The notes beneath the pieces are model-generated. The model ran no database searches. It saw nothing but the letters and a program-made list of their open reading frames with translations, and was not told the DNA's origin. From Blastobasis lacticolella (taxonomy: Eukaryota; Arthropoda; Insecta; Lepidoptera; Blastobasidae): a stretch of DNA of 64,000 nt. Both the position numbers and the translations under genes were made by a program. The stretch spans positions 12,003,349-12,067,348 of the forward strand of contig LR990058.1 of NCBI GenBank assembly GCA_905147135.1, given 5' to 3'. The first letter of the stretch is position 1. The number at the start of each line of letters is the position of its first letter. Of the stretch, positions 1 to 10,800 are shown piece by piece.

Positions 1-3000
1 CCAAATGTTGCAGTTTTTCGCTATACTCTCGTAGTCTACCTGCAATCCAATAAAGTAGGCTCCTAGTTGTGTTACGGGTAATAGTCATGGATAACAGAAA
101 CTGAAATACATCCATTTATATTCTATCGTGTCAGATCGATCGGTAGGTATAATTTGTTGTATTTCATTGTACTAATAATTATTGTAAGAAATACGTTTTA
201 ATTAATGATTTAAAATAAAGGGTTTTTTGACGCATACATCGACTAAAATTACTTGTACGGAACTAATATTACTTAATAAAATACAAGCAACGTAAGCAGA
301 GTCCAATAACTGATGGTTACGTTTTTGGATATTGTCAGTCGGCAAGTTTACATCGTGTGTGGTGCCGCCACCTCAAAGAATAGCACCACCCCATCTCTTC
401 CCGTGGGTGTCGTAAGAGGCGACTAAGGGACAAATCCGAAAGGTGGGCAGCAGCATCTTTCTGGGTAGATTTACATCAACTGCACTGCGATCTCCAACCC
501 GCCTGCCAAGCGTGGAGATTATGGCAATGACCTCCCCTTTCGTGGGAGAGGCCCGAAGTCCTGCAGTGGACTGTTATGGGCTGTGATGATGAAGTTTACG
601 TCATCTTCTTCTTTGTGTAGTCAATTTTTAAACACCCTAGATCTGGCTTGCCCAGATTAATAATTTCCGAAGACTAACTAAATTAAAATATGTTTACCTT
701 AATTCTTTTACTGTTCTGATAAGTCGGCCAACTACAAGAGTACAGCATTGGACGCCCAGTTTTGTTCAGATACGAACCGAAACGAGGATATTCTGAAATT
801 TAGTATAGTTTCTTTAAGTATATGTTATAAATACTTATCTGCGTATGAAATACTTTCAATTTCTCTTTTTTTTTATGTTATACGGCAGACAAACAGGCAA
901 TCGGGCCACCCGATTTAAAGTGGTCACCGCCGCCTATGGACATCAGCAACACCAGGGGCGCTACCAATGCGTTTCCCGCCTCTAAAGATATCTATATCCT
1001 CCCTCAGCTTGATTGATCCTATGTCATAGTGCAAGGAAACACTGCAGGAACTATTAATGTTTGAAATTCTCGGTAAGTAGTAGGTTAGGTACTTTAGGGG
1101 ACTGGGATATGGTAGCCGCCAATATTGGAAAGCACAGATGTGGATGTGGAAAAGGATATACCCACCTGGCCGGGTGTTGTGATGTTCACCAATGCACAGG
1201 ATAAACGGAACCAAGGCAATGGTCTGGATCCGATAGTGGGGATTGAAATCCGATACTGCGGATCCGGCATTGTCGCCTATTCAGATCTAGTACCTACCAG
1301 ATATGGTAGGATAACGACGGATCCGGTAATTACAAGAAACTTTGTGTACTAAAAAAGTTTTTAGTATTAACGATAGTAAATAAAATAACTATCGTTCTAA
1401 AGGATCCTACAGGATCAGGGACTGTCGGCGCAGGAGCCACCCGCGCTCGCGCCCTCCGCAAAGAGATTGGAATGTTAGCGACCTTCATGGCTATAGACTG
1501 GCAATAAGTTCGCTAAGTTTCCAATCTCTTTGACCCTCCGTGCAACGTCGTGTGGAACCTCACGAGTCGCCATAGGTCGACAACTTAACTGGTATATCGC
1601 CTGCAAATCGGGGGGCAAAGTGGATGACGTCATGTGACGTTTCCGGGCTGAGCGCGGGGCCGCCGGCCGGCCGGACTGGTTATGCACGACTCGGCACACA
1701 AGGTTTGCCAAAGATAAATCCTGAGATGGAGGCTCAAAAATGTTCGCTAAAACAGATAGACCGACGATCTGGTCGCCGATACCTGGATGAAAAGTTGCGG
1801 CTGGATGCGGACGGCACAGAACCGGCCTTTATGAAGATCTCTGGGAGAGGCCTTTGCCCAGCAGTGAAATATCTCAATTCAGTAAAAAATTCGGTTAAGT
1901 CACTTAATGTTACAGATATACATACACAACTGGCACTGCTTATTTCTAGAAAGAAAACTTTACATGTTTTGCACCGAATTAAAAATCGAGGTTTAGTTTT
2001 ACAATTTGCCATAGGCAATATCGGGATATAATATTTTGGAACAAGTTCGAGCATAATCTCGTGTGCCTTCTTTTTCCGAGGAACGTCATCGAGTGACGTT
2101 CCGCGGAAGAAAATGCACACTGCTCCGCGCTCCGCAACCTCGCGTTCATTCCCGAAAAATCACCCTCCCACCTACTACACTTTCCGCAGGCGATATACCA
2201 GTTAAGTTGTCCACCTGTAGCGCAGCTCTGTTTGCTAAAAATAGTTCTAACAAGCTCCTAATTTGATTTCGTTGCGATTTTTTGCATTCAGAATATTTTA
2301 TTTCAGAGCAATTTCATGTTAACAGTGCAATCGAAAAAAGGTAAACAAAAAAAACCAAATTAATAATTATGAAAACCCGAAAGAGGACTTAAATAATTTT
2401 TAAATCCCTAGTCAGGGATTATATCTGGTAAATGATGCGGGGTGGGGGGGCAGAATGGGTGACGTCATATGACGTTTCGGACTTTCGGGGCTGAGCACGG
2501 GAGCGCGGGGCAGGGAGTTCAAGTGACGTTTCTAAGTGCACTCGCGGACTCCGCACAGCGCGGTTGGTTATTTTGTTACGGCGGCTCGTAGCAACGCACA
2601 CGAGGTTAATTTAGCGAAGATAAATCCTGAGATGAACGCTGCAGATAGAGTACTGAAAATGTTTGCTAAAAATATGACTAGACTAGTTCCTAGATACCTA
2701 CAAGATCCCTTTCATGCTCAAGCACACCATGACATCGCAACTGTACTGTCTGCCCACCCAATAGAAGTAGGTTTCCAAAAGGCTTCATTAGGCCTATCAA
2801 AAAGAAAGCTGTTCATTGAGCAACCTAACATTGTTTTTGGAGATGGAAATATCTAAATTCAATACAATATTCGGTTAAGTCACAACAGGCACTGCTTATT
2901 TTAAAAAAGAAATCTTCACTTATTTGCACCTAATTAAACATCGAGTATTAGTTTTACAATATGCCATCAGCAAACAAACAATAGGTTTCTCCTCTCGGGA

Positions 3001-5044
3001 TATACCTACCTAATGTCTTTAAACAAGTTCGGGCATAACCTCGTATGCATTATTTTTCCGAGGAACCTCATCAAGTGACATTTCGCAGAAGAAAATGCTC
3101 ACTGCTCCGCACGCCGCACCCCCTTTCTCATCATCGAAAAATCACCCTCCCACCTACCTCACCTACCGCAGGCGACATACCAGTTAATGCGCTGACTTTC
3201 ATTTGACCAAATTCAGAAGCAACAAGCGTAAGAGCAAATCAAAGTTAAATGTATTACTCATAGAATTAGGTCCATTTTTGTACCACTTATATTATGTTAC
3301 GTGTAGCTCCACTTTTCAGAAGCCGTAATATAAAAATGGACCTTAAATATATACTTTTAATATCTATTTAAATTCTACTTTGATTTGCTTTCACGCTTTT
3401 TGAACCCTTACTCTAGCCTTGAAGGCGTCCAGATTATATTGATCAGGTCAGGACTCGCAGGCAACGCGGTCCACTCCTTAGCCGTCATAAAAGTCGAGCC
3501 ATAGTGGCTCGTGCGGATAGCTGGAAGATCCACGACATAAGGATGAAGCGCTCGCCCGAATCGCATCTTCCGATCGCGGAAAGGTGCCGGCGGAATGAGG
3601 CCGTGCAGCTGTTTCGCACACTCTCCGAAAGTACTTAACGTGTAAAAGACCGACAGACGCGCAACCCTACGCCGATACTCGAAGCCCTGCAGCCTAGCTT
3701 TAATCAAAGATAGTACATACCGGTATCAAATTTCCTAGGATCCATGTAACAGCCATCAATTTTGATGTAGTCCACGCCCCACTCGGCGAAGGTTTGGGCG
3801 TCGAGTTCACCGAACTCGGCGATACCAGGGTATCCTTTGCAAGTTTTCGTGCCTATGTCTTCGTAAATGCCGAACTTTAGACCTTTTCCGTGAACCTGTA
3901 ACCGAAGCAAATTTCATTTTCTAATTAGAATTCGTGCTTTTAGTACGAAAATTTTACACAACTCGAGTTTTATATTTTACGCTTAAGCGACTCCGATGCA
4001 ATCAAATCCATATCGCGATCAAAATGGGATGGAATGGAACCTTGTTCAAAAAAAAGGATCTTCCAGCTAAACTTACGAGCCGCTTTGATGAAACCTTTAT
4101 AATGCGTACGAGTAAGAAATGGAACACGTTGCCAGCGGGTGAGTTCCCTGATCTTACCACCAGGTGAGATAGCGGTCAAATGCCTAGCTAGACAAATTAT
4201 AAAAAAACACTCGCAGTCCCGTTTAGCTTGCGTATCTTACACCTTCCATACGACTCCGCGATTGATAACCTCCATGACTGATACGTGAATCATATATTTA
4301 AAAAAAAGTGTATTCACGTAATCAGCCAAGGCCTTGATTCCGCTGGGGAAACGTTCAGGGTCGGGCTGCAGACGGTTGTCGGAGCTCCGGTTCCTCGCCA
4401 TCCAGCAGTCGTCGATTATCACGTACTGGTAACCAGCCGCCAGGTAACCATCGGCCACCATCGCGTCGGCCGTCCTCTTGATCAAGTTCTCACTGGCGCC
4501 AAAATTATTTATAAGTTAGGTGCTTATATCTTTGTTACTTACGAGTGGGGACCATGTACTGGTAATCGTAGCGTAGGACGGCCCCCCACAAGATGGATAG
4601 ACGACCTCGTAAAGGTTGTAAGGAACCGATGGATGCAAGTCGCACAGAGTCGTCGATCAGTGTGGAAGTGTGGACGTAAAGACATAATTTATCCAAGGGC
4701 CACAACAGCCCACTACATTTATAATATTTCGATGTCTTATGACCGATGAAACCGAAATTTCCGTCGGATGGAATCAAATGATTTTGGGTGGAGACTGGAG
4801 CCCTAGACCCTAGGGGCTAGCCCCCCCCCCCCCCTAAAATCGCTACTTACTCTACTTTTTTATTAAATTATTTTTAATGCCTTATATTTCACCTTATACA
4901 CGTCTTAGGGAAATGCTTGCAGTCGATATTGCATCCGAAGCCAAGCCCAGTCATCCAGCCCATGGGCGGCGTCCGCGCCAGCCCGTTGTCCAGCGCGCGC
5001 GCGGCCGCCAGCACCGCCAGCGCCGTCACGCACCGCAGCAACAT
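1..5044 (-). CDS. alpha-1: GH27 alpha-N-acetylgalactosaminidase-like gene, exons 1-5 only (runs off left edge)
   Basis: Five exons, read right to left: 4893-5044, 4318-4492, 3721-3895, 698-792 and 1-39 (cut by the window edge), all with AG/GT borders and in frame. Exon 1 encodes a signal peptide and the family start ([13 protein letters not shown]). Exon 2 carries the IDDCW substrate-binding motif, exon 3 the nucleophile motif KIDGC, and exon 4 the SCSWP motif. Family members hydrolyse terminal alpha-GalNAc or alpha-Gal from glycans in lysosomes or after secretion. Two oddities set it apart from alpha-2: the active-site Trp after MGWMT is Gly, and the Ala of SCSWPA is Thr. Exons 3-4 differ from alpha-2 at roughly 10% of bases, but exon 1 at about 1%. 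Intron 3 is swollen to 2.9 kb by MITEs and a LINE fragment (0.56 kb in alpha-2). Whether the gene is functional cannot be judged because its 3' half lies outside the window. Confidence 0.82.
360..592 (+). repeat. LINE 3'-end-like interspersed repeat in alpha-1 intron 4
   Basis: Contains the phrase CCCGTGGGTGTCGTAAGAGG and ends in a GCAGTGGACTG...GATGATGA tail, the kind of 3' end seen on RTE-type elements. Related diverged copies lie at 27,585-27,815, 56,707-56,937 and, inverted, 35,312-35,460. No coding capacity is visible. Confidence 0.6.
868..1130. repeat. Short interspersed repeat in alpha-1 intron 3
   Basis: Repeat unit containing GTCACCGCCGCCTATGGAC, with a related copy at 36,536-36,745 in alpha-2 intron 3 and a shorter relative just upstream of alpha exon 1 (about 5,085-5,140 and 38,770-38,825). 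Probably a SINE or MITE family; not coding. Confidence 0.55.
1455..1534. repeat. Short inverted repeat (hairpin)
   Basis: The arms at 1,457-1,481 and 1,508-1,532 are near-perfect reverse complements centred on CAAAGAGATTGGAA, with a loop of about 26 bases. It lies just outside the MITE that follows and may be a fragment of another foldback element. Confidence 0.6.
1565..2230. mobile_element. MITE with about 30-40 bp terminal inverted repeats
   Basis: The left end (1,565-1,605, with CAACTTAACTGGTATATCGC) is the reverse complement of the right end (2,188-2,230). No transposase is seen. It carries CRE-like TGACGTCA near one end (about 1,625) and ACGTCA-type sites near the other. A second, partial copy follows in direct orientation at 2,440-3,195. 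Absent from the matching intron of alpha-2. Confidence 0.65.
2440..3195. mobile_element. Second, diverged copy of the 1,565-2,230 MITE
   Basis: Shares in the same order the TGACGTCA segment, GATAAATCCTGAGATG, TTCGGTTAAGTCAC, AAAATCACCCTCCCACCTAC and the terminal GCAGGCGACATACCAGTTAA. The left inverted repeat is not recognisable, so this copy appears truncated at that side. Confidence 0.6.
3225..3398. mobile_element. Small palindromic MITE
   Basis: The terminal arms GCGTAAGAGCAAATCAAAGT and its near reverse complement at 3,375-3,396, plus internal arms around TAGGTCCATTTTT and AAAAATGGACC, make the whole 170 bp nearly self-complementary. Non-coding. Confidence 0.65.
3406..3712 (-). mobile_element. 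LINE fragment (jockey/CR1-type reverse transcriptase C-terminus)
   Basis: The minus-strand open frame from about 3,707 reads [15 protein letters not shown], then [43 protein letters not shown]. This is the conserved C-terminal region downstream of the RT domain in jockey/CR1-like LINEs. It begins about 8 bp into alpha-1 intron 3, immediately after the exon 3 donor. Confidence 0.75.
4050..4175 (+). mobile_element. LINE 3' fragment in alpha-1 intron 2
   Basis: Frame [17 protein letters not shown] followed by a stop, the extreme C-terminus typical of the same LINE group as the fragment at 3.4-3.7 kb but on the opposite strand. A related copy lies at 37,300-37,420 in alpha-2 intron 2. Confidence 0.6.
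4535..4705 (+). mobile_element. RTE-type LINE C-terminal fragment in alpha-1 intron 1
   Basis: Frame with [20 protein letters not shown] followed by [11 protein letters not shown], the C-terminal GRPPTRW motif of RTE-clade endonuclease/RT proteins. The alpha-2 copy (37,735-37,915) is longer and retains the WREAYVQQ ending, so this one has an internal deletion. Confidence 0.7.
4821..4835. repeat. Poly-C homopolymer run (15 bases)
   Basis: Fifteen consecutive C in alpha-1 intron 1. The alpha-2 copy has an interrupted short C-rich stretch at the same place. Confidence 0.85.
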
Positions 5045-6216
5045 TTTGGAGGAAGCTAGCACATTTAACTGGTATTGCAAACGTCCATAGGCTGCGATGA
5101 CTGCTTACCATCAGGCAGGCCGCAATCTTGTTTGCCACCTTAGTAATAAGTATAAAAAATGCTGCGGAATCTACACCAGTAGATATTGAGCGTTCTTTAA
5201 ACGGTGTTATTAGTTAGTTTTATCCATCGAAAAAGTGTTCTGTGGTTTTATCATTACTTGCTGTAGCGTCAAGTTAACACTTTGGCATGCCATTCGATTT
5301 TTTTAAATACCTAAGTTTCTAGGTAGGTTGGTACTAATGACGAGTAAATTTATTAATGCTTGATTCATTATATTCTTTATCATATATTATTAAATAAAAC
5401 GGTTTTGAAGACTTACCTATTTGTTTCCAAATGTGTCGTAAATGAAGTACAACGTTTCAGTACTTGATATTTATACAAAAAGTTAAAAATTCTTTGTCTA
5501 ATATGTAAGTATTTATTATATGTAGGGCAATTAAAATTACATACTTACCAAAGTTATGTCATAATTTGTAGGGCAACAAAATTCCTTGCTCTATCGGTTT
5601 GCATAACTTTCAACACGTGCAGCCTGTAGGTGAACTATTCGCATAGGCCTGACAGCGACCTGCGAATTCAGGTTGCTGATTGGTTAGCAACTTATCATCA
5701 CGAAAGCGTATAAAAGTCATACAGTTGCGCTCACGCAACCCCAACAGAGCGCTGGGTCTCTCCGGTGCTGCACCACTAAATACGGCTGCCATGCAGCCAA
5801 GTATCCAGTGTTTATTCATTTTCAGCTTTACCTATTTAATAAATGGGTTAATATAATTGTTAACAATTAATATGGAATGTGATGCGTTCTGAAATAAATT
5901 ATTAAGTAGGAAGGGACATACTTAAATATTTCTTGATTTTTAACTTACTGCGCTGGCTCAGCGACCCAAAGAGCATCTTAGCCTCTGACACCAAAAGACG
6001 CCACTCATGCCGATCCGGAACGGTTTCCTTCCATCACGGCCTTTGAAGCTCTTACAGGTCCTTCTGATTTATAACTAGGGCTCTATAGAGCCCAACCACC
6101 TACCTACAATTTTGAACCGTACTTAATTTATCTACTTATGGGCCATTAGATAATAGGTACCCAGTTACATTATGCCTTTAAACAAGTAACTCTTGTGGGT
6201 TAATAAATAAATTTAA
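5045..6216. other. Intergenic region upstream of alpha-1 with repeat debris
   Basis: Contains the putative alpha-1 5' flank, a short repeat relative (about 5,085-5,140) and, at about 5,945-6,075, a stretch resembling antisense LINE 3' sequence (CTGGCTCAGCGACCCAAAGA). From 5,619 on it is absent from the right unit. A plus-strand TATAAAA at about 5,710 has no supported gene behind it. Confidence 0.4.
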
Positions 6217-6241
6217 GAGGACGACCCAGGAAAACATTCAC
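6217..6241. repeat. Target-site duplication of the OTU LINE (left)
   Basis: Begins GAGGACGACCCAGG and matches 12,032-12,056 with a single G/T difference. Confidence 0.88.
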
Positions 6242-6499
6242 GAGGATTCCTTTTTGGGCAGCCATAGCGAGCGGACGTGCCATCTGGCGCGCATTTACGA
6301 CCCCGTTGAGTCAAGTGCCCAAAAAGTTGTCGTTCCCGGTGTGCCCGTGCTTTGCGATTGCAACAGATTTCACGGTGTTTCCGTTTGCAATATAGTAGCG
6401 ACACCCTAGCCCGGTTTAAGTTGTGGTGCGGTGTAGTGGTTTATTGTTATCCTAAGGTGTAGTGTCAGTGACAGTGATCGACGGAGAAGCCCACCTAAG

Positions 6500-6562
6500 C
6501 CTGCGCTGCAGCACCAACAGTGCGCAGCACGCCGCGCTGCAGCACCAACAGAGCGCAGCCGC
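6500..6562. repeat. Two tandem 33 bp units in the LINE 5' region
   Basis: The unit GCGCTGCAGCACCAACAG followed by GCGCAGC occurs at about 6,502 and 6,535. It may be part of the LINE's internal promoter or RNA structure. Confidence 0.6.
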
Positions 6563-6984
6563 ATCTCCCTGCTGAGACCAGCACACCAACACCGCCACAT
6601 AACCCGCTAACGACACACCTGAGCTCCGAACCCGGTGAGGGCGTTCCTAATAATATTATCACATATCCCCTAAACACATTATGTACCTCAGTCTTCACTA
6701 TCATAAGTTTCAGTACACTAAATTTTAAATCTCCCTACTGTTCATGTTATATGTATTTTGGAATACAAATGCACACTTAAACACAACATAAAGTACCACC
6801 TAACTAAACCCAGGCGCCATATAGAGGACATAATATAGATAGGTGTCCCAAATTATCCAACACCGCCCTGAATCGAGACCCATTTGTAACAATAGCGTTC
6901 AAGGTTCTAGCGTCAATAGAAGTGGAATACCCATCAGAAAAACCGTACACGCTACCAGCAAGCTCTACCAAGAGTAGCGTGTGT

Positions 6985-7760
6985 TCTAACCTACTTCTTT
7001 TTCAGATTATAAGAATATTATAAACCGCGAGACAAACTAGCAAAATCAATTTGCTAAATTATTTAAAAACTTGCGTCCCAAAATAAAGCACAAGTCAATA
7101 CGTATCTACTTTGCGACTCATAAAAACCGCATACCACTGCCTTAAAGTAGGTACCAGGAACTCAAAACTTGCAACTTTCTAACACAAACAAAGAAAGAAA
7201 CCGACAAAAAATAGGTGAAGGGTCCAGGCTGCCCACTTAAAAACAATAAGAACACATTTCCACATTGCGCAAGGGAGAACAAAAAAGACTATTTGACCGT
7301 CTTAAGCTTGTGTACTTATTGTTTATAGTATCGAGATTCTTCGGCGTTAGTTAAATACCAAGGATCAGCTTCCTGTTCAACAAAAGTGCAGAGCGAACCA
7401 ATCCGGGCAAATAACTTAACAAAGCCGCTAGATTAACATGTACAGGCAGGCCTGACATCCTATTCTGACCCACATATGTATAGAGCACAAACTCGCAGCA
7501 AGCCTCATCAGGAACAGCTTGTATCGGATCTAACCTACTTCTTTTTCAGATTACTGAAATATCAGTAACCGCGTGACAAACTAACAAACAATATTTAATT
7601 AACGTAAACACGCGTCTCTAAATACGGCACAAACCACTACCCACCAAAAAGCAGGTACAAATTGCAGCAAACTGGAAGAGAGAAACCGACAAAAAACACT
7701 GAACGAACACTTAAAGACAATCAAGAAAGGTGAACAAAAAACAAGGGACCGAGCATATCT
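6985..7760 (+). promoter_or_regulatory. Imperfect direct repeats (period 544 bp) in the LINE 5' untranslated region
   Basis: TCTAACCTACTTCTTTTTCA starts at 6,985 and again at 7,529. Other landmarks recur in order: CGAGACAAACTA / CGTGACAAACTA, and GAAACCGACAAAAAA. LINE 5' regions often carry tandem monomers with promoter activity. That role here is inferred. Confidence 0.55.
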
Positions 7761-7810
7761 AAGTACCAACCGACTAAAGAAACGAAAGTGCGCAACATCT
7801 GGTGAGCATC

Positions 7811-10800
7811 ATGGCACAAAGATCGCAGCAAACTACAATAAGACACATGGCTAAAGACGGCAACTGTCTCTTTAGGGCTATCGCAGATCAACTAAATGAA
7901 GTATATTTCCTGACATTCGAACACCAGGCAGTGCGCCGAGACCTAGCCACATATGTAGCGGACAACAGAATATTAAATAGAATACACCTAGCTCTTTTAA
8001 ACAGCATACAAGATGCGAACATAGGAACCCCAGAGCAATCTATCGAAGAGAGGATAGATCTGTACATTCGATCGCAACTCAACGACGGCTTCTGGGGAGG
8101 AGAAGAAACAATAATAGCGGCATGCGAGTTCTACTTAGTGAATGTGCACGTGCACGCAAACTATACCACGCCGCTGGTTTACAGTCCTGAAAATGAACAA
8201 TCATCGGCCTGCATACACCTACAATTCGAAAATAATCATTACAACAGCTTAATAGTCACAAACTCGCAAGGACCACAACAAAATATATGCCTCTCGGACA
8301 GATCACAAAGTACAACGTCGCAATCGGAAACCGAGCCGTCTAACAGCTACCCTGTGGACTCAACGGGGCTAAGACTATTAAGGCCGTCACCTGAACAACC
8401 AAAGAACCCCGTACCCTGTAGTAAATTACGCATAGCCACGTGGAATGTACGCGGCTGTTCGAAAGCACTAGAAAAAAAGAAAATTGACAGTGAGTTACAG
8501 AGGCGCCAAATAACAATAGCCGGCTTACAAGAGACACATCTCTCGAAAGGGGACTACGTATCGGCAAACTATAACTGGATACTAACAGGAGGATCCCGAT
8601 CAATGGAAAGAAGGGGAGTAGCCCTGCTCATTAGCAACAGGGTGACCCACGATGTAATCAAAGTCCACCATATAGATAGTAATAGCTTAGCAGCACACAT
8701 CAGAATTAATATACAGGATAAGGTATCCCCATTAGACCTCCTCGTTATAACCACCCATCTACCATCGACATCATCAAACACCCTGGCCAAAATAGGTACT
8801 CTCGTTACAAAGTCGTCGAATCAAACTCAATTGCTCCTTATCGGGGACTTTAATGCCCACATTGGTAAAGAAGATGCTAAACATCTCGCCTCCAATTTAG
8901 TAGGTACGAACCTATACCACCAGAAACCGAACCAAAACGGAGACCTACTGATGTCATTTATCCAACAGCACAACCTTCGTATAAATAGCACTTGGGGCCG
9001 CCCATCATGTAAAACTACATGGAAGATGGGAAAAAAGCACTCCCAAATAGACCACATCATATCGCGCTGCACTAACACAATCTGGTTCGATTATATAAAA
9101 GGCGAATGGTCATCCGAAATAAAAACAGACCACAAATTGATCTCGGGAAATATTAGAATATCCTCCGCTCAAATACCTCAAAAAAGCCAAACAAAATCTA
9201 ATACGGGAAAAGCGTCAAACGAACCAAGCGCCTTTAGATTTGATTTCAGGCTATACGACTATAGCGCGTTACAAGGAGGCGAAACAAGGGACAGCTTTCA
9301 AAATAAGGTAATCGAAAAGCTGGAAAAATATAACCTACATCCAAATACAGCCGCGGATATTTCCAGTACATGGCAATCGTTAAATAATATTCTAAAACGA
9401 TCGGCTCAGGAAACCCTACAAAAAACTAAAGTACGGTCCAGAGAGGTACGTAGAGCACTAGCTAACTTACAGAAAGCACGATTCCTGTACAAGTTTAATT
9501 CAAACAACGTAAATTATAAAAGAGAAGTAACTAAAGCGCGAACCGCGTATCGCAACGCTACGGAACAGGAAGACATGGAGGACTGCAGGCGTTTTTTTCA
9601 AAACCTGAGCAAACAACACAGAGCAATAAGGATGAAAGTCACTTACAAATATCTCAAAAAACACAAAACAAAAACAAACCGATCACAAAGTAAGTATTAC
9701 ATTCCAATGTCCAATTGGATAGGCGAGTTAAATAAAGTGAAGGGTCCCACCATAAATACGGTCCCCGAAAAAGGTCCAATTGAAACGGATCACCCAGACG
9801 AAGCGACAATAACAAAAATTATAAAAAATATGAAGAGTGGTACCGTCCCGGGAACGGATCATGTCGTCGTGGAACTGTACAAAGCGGCACCACCCACCTT
9901 CACAGAGCAACTCGTAAAAGTTATGCAAGAGGCTTGGGTTAAGAACACAATACCAGAGGATTGGAAACTCACAAGACAGGTTCCAATTCCAAAGATCAAA
10001 AACCCTAAAAGGACGTCCGACTTCCGAAAAATATCAATAGGCAATGTCGGTTACAGGATATACGCTAACTTCATATTAAAAAAATTAGACGAAAAAATCC
10101 AGTTAGGAAATTACCAAGCAGCTTTCCTACAAGATCGTTCGACCGACGACCACATGTTCACTATAAGAAGGGTACTGGATTCCAATTGGAAAGCAGGCAC
10201 CAAAACATATGTCGTAGCCCTCGACATAGAACAAGCCTTTGACACGGTCAATCTCGACGCACTCAGAGATATACTCCTCACCCGAACTGGAACACATCTA
10301 ACTAATAGGATAATAGAGGCCTGTATGCAGGAGAAAACCCTTATCTCATGGTGCGGCCAGAACTCCGATATCATAAACAAAGGAAAAGGAGTTAAGCAGG
10401 GATGCCCACTATCACCCAGACTATTTACCCTAGTCATGGACGAAGTGCTGCGAACACTTGAGGAGAAAGACGACGAGCTTACTTTGGATCAGGATCATAA
10501 TATTACGATGCCGCTCATCCTTTCATTTGCCGACGACCTGATTCTAATTGGAACGGATATAGTCAAATTGGACCAGACAATAACAAGATTAAAAATACTA
10601 CTTGAATCGGTAGGACTTGTTATAAATGGTTCCAAGACAAAATTAATAATCAGAGATCCATCCAACCCACCCAACGGTACTGCTCCCAGCAGTGTCCACC
10701 TAGGGGGAGTGTCAATCCAACCCGTGAAGGAAATAAAATATCTAGGGACGTATCTCACAGCATCCCATGATAGACGAAATTGTATAAAACACAGGTGCGA

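Noticed and set aside
5610..5819. Small minus frame (69 aa) and plus-strand TATAAAA promoter
   Set aside because: No homology is recognised, no splice-linked continuation, and the segment is absent from the sister unit.
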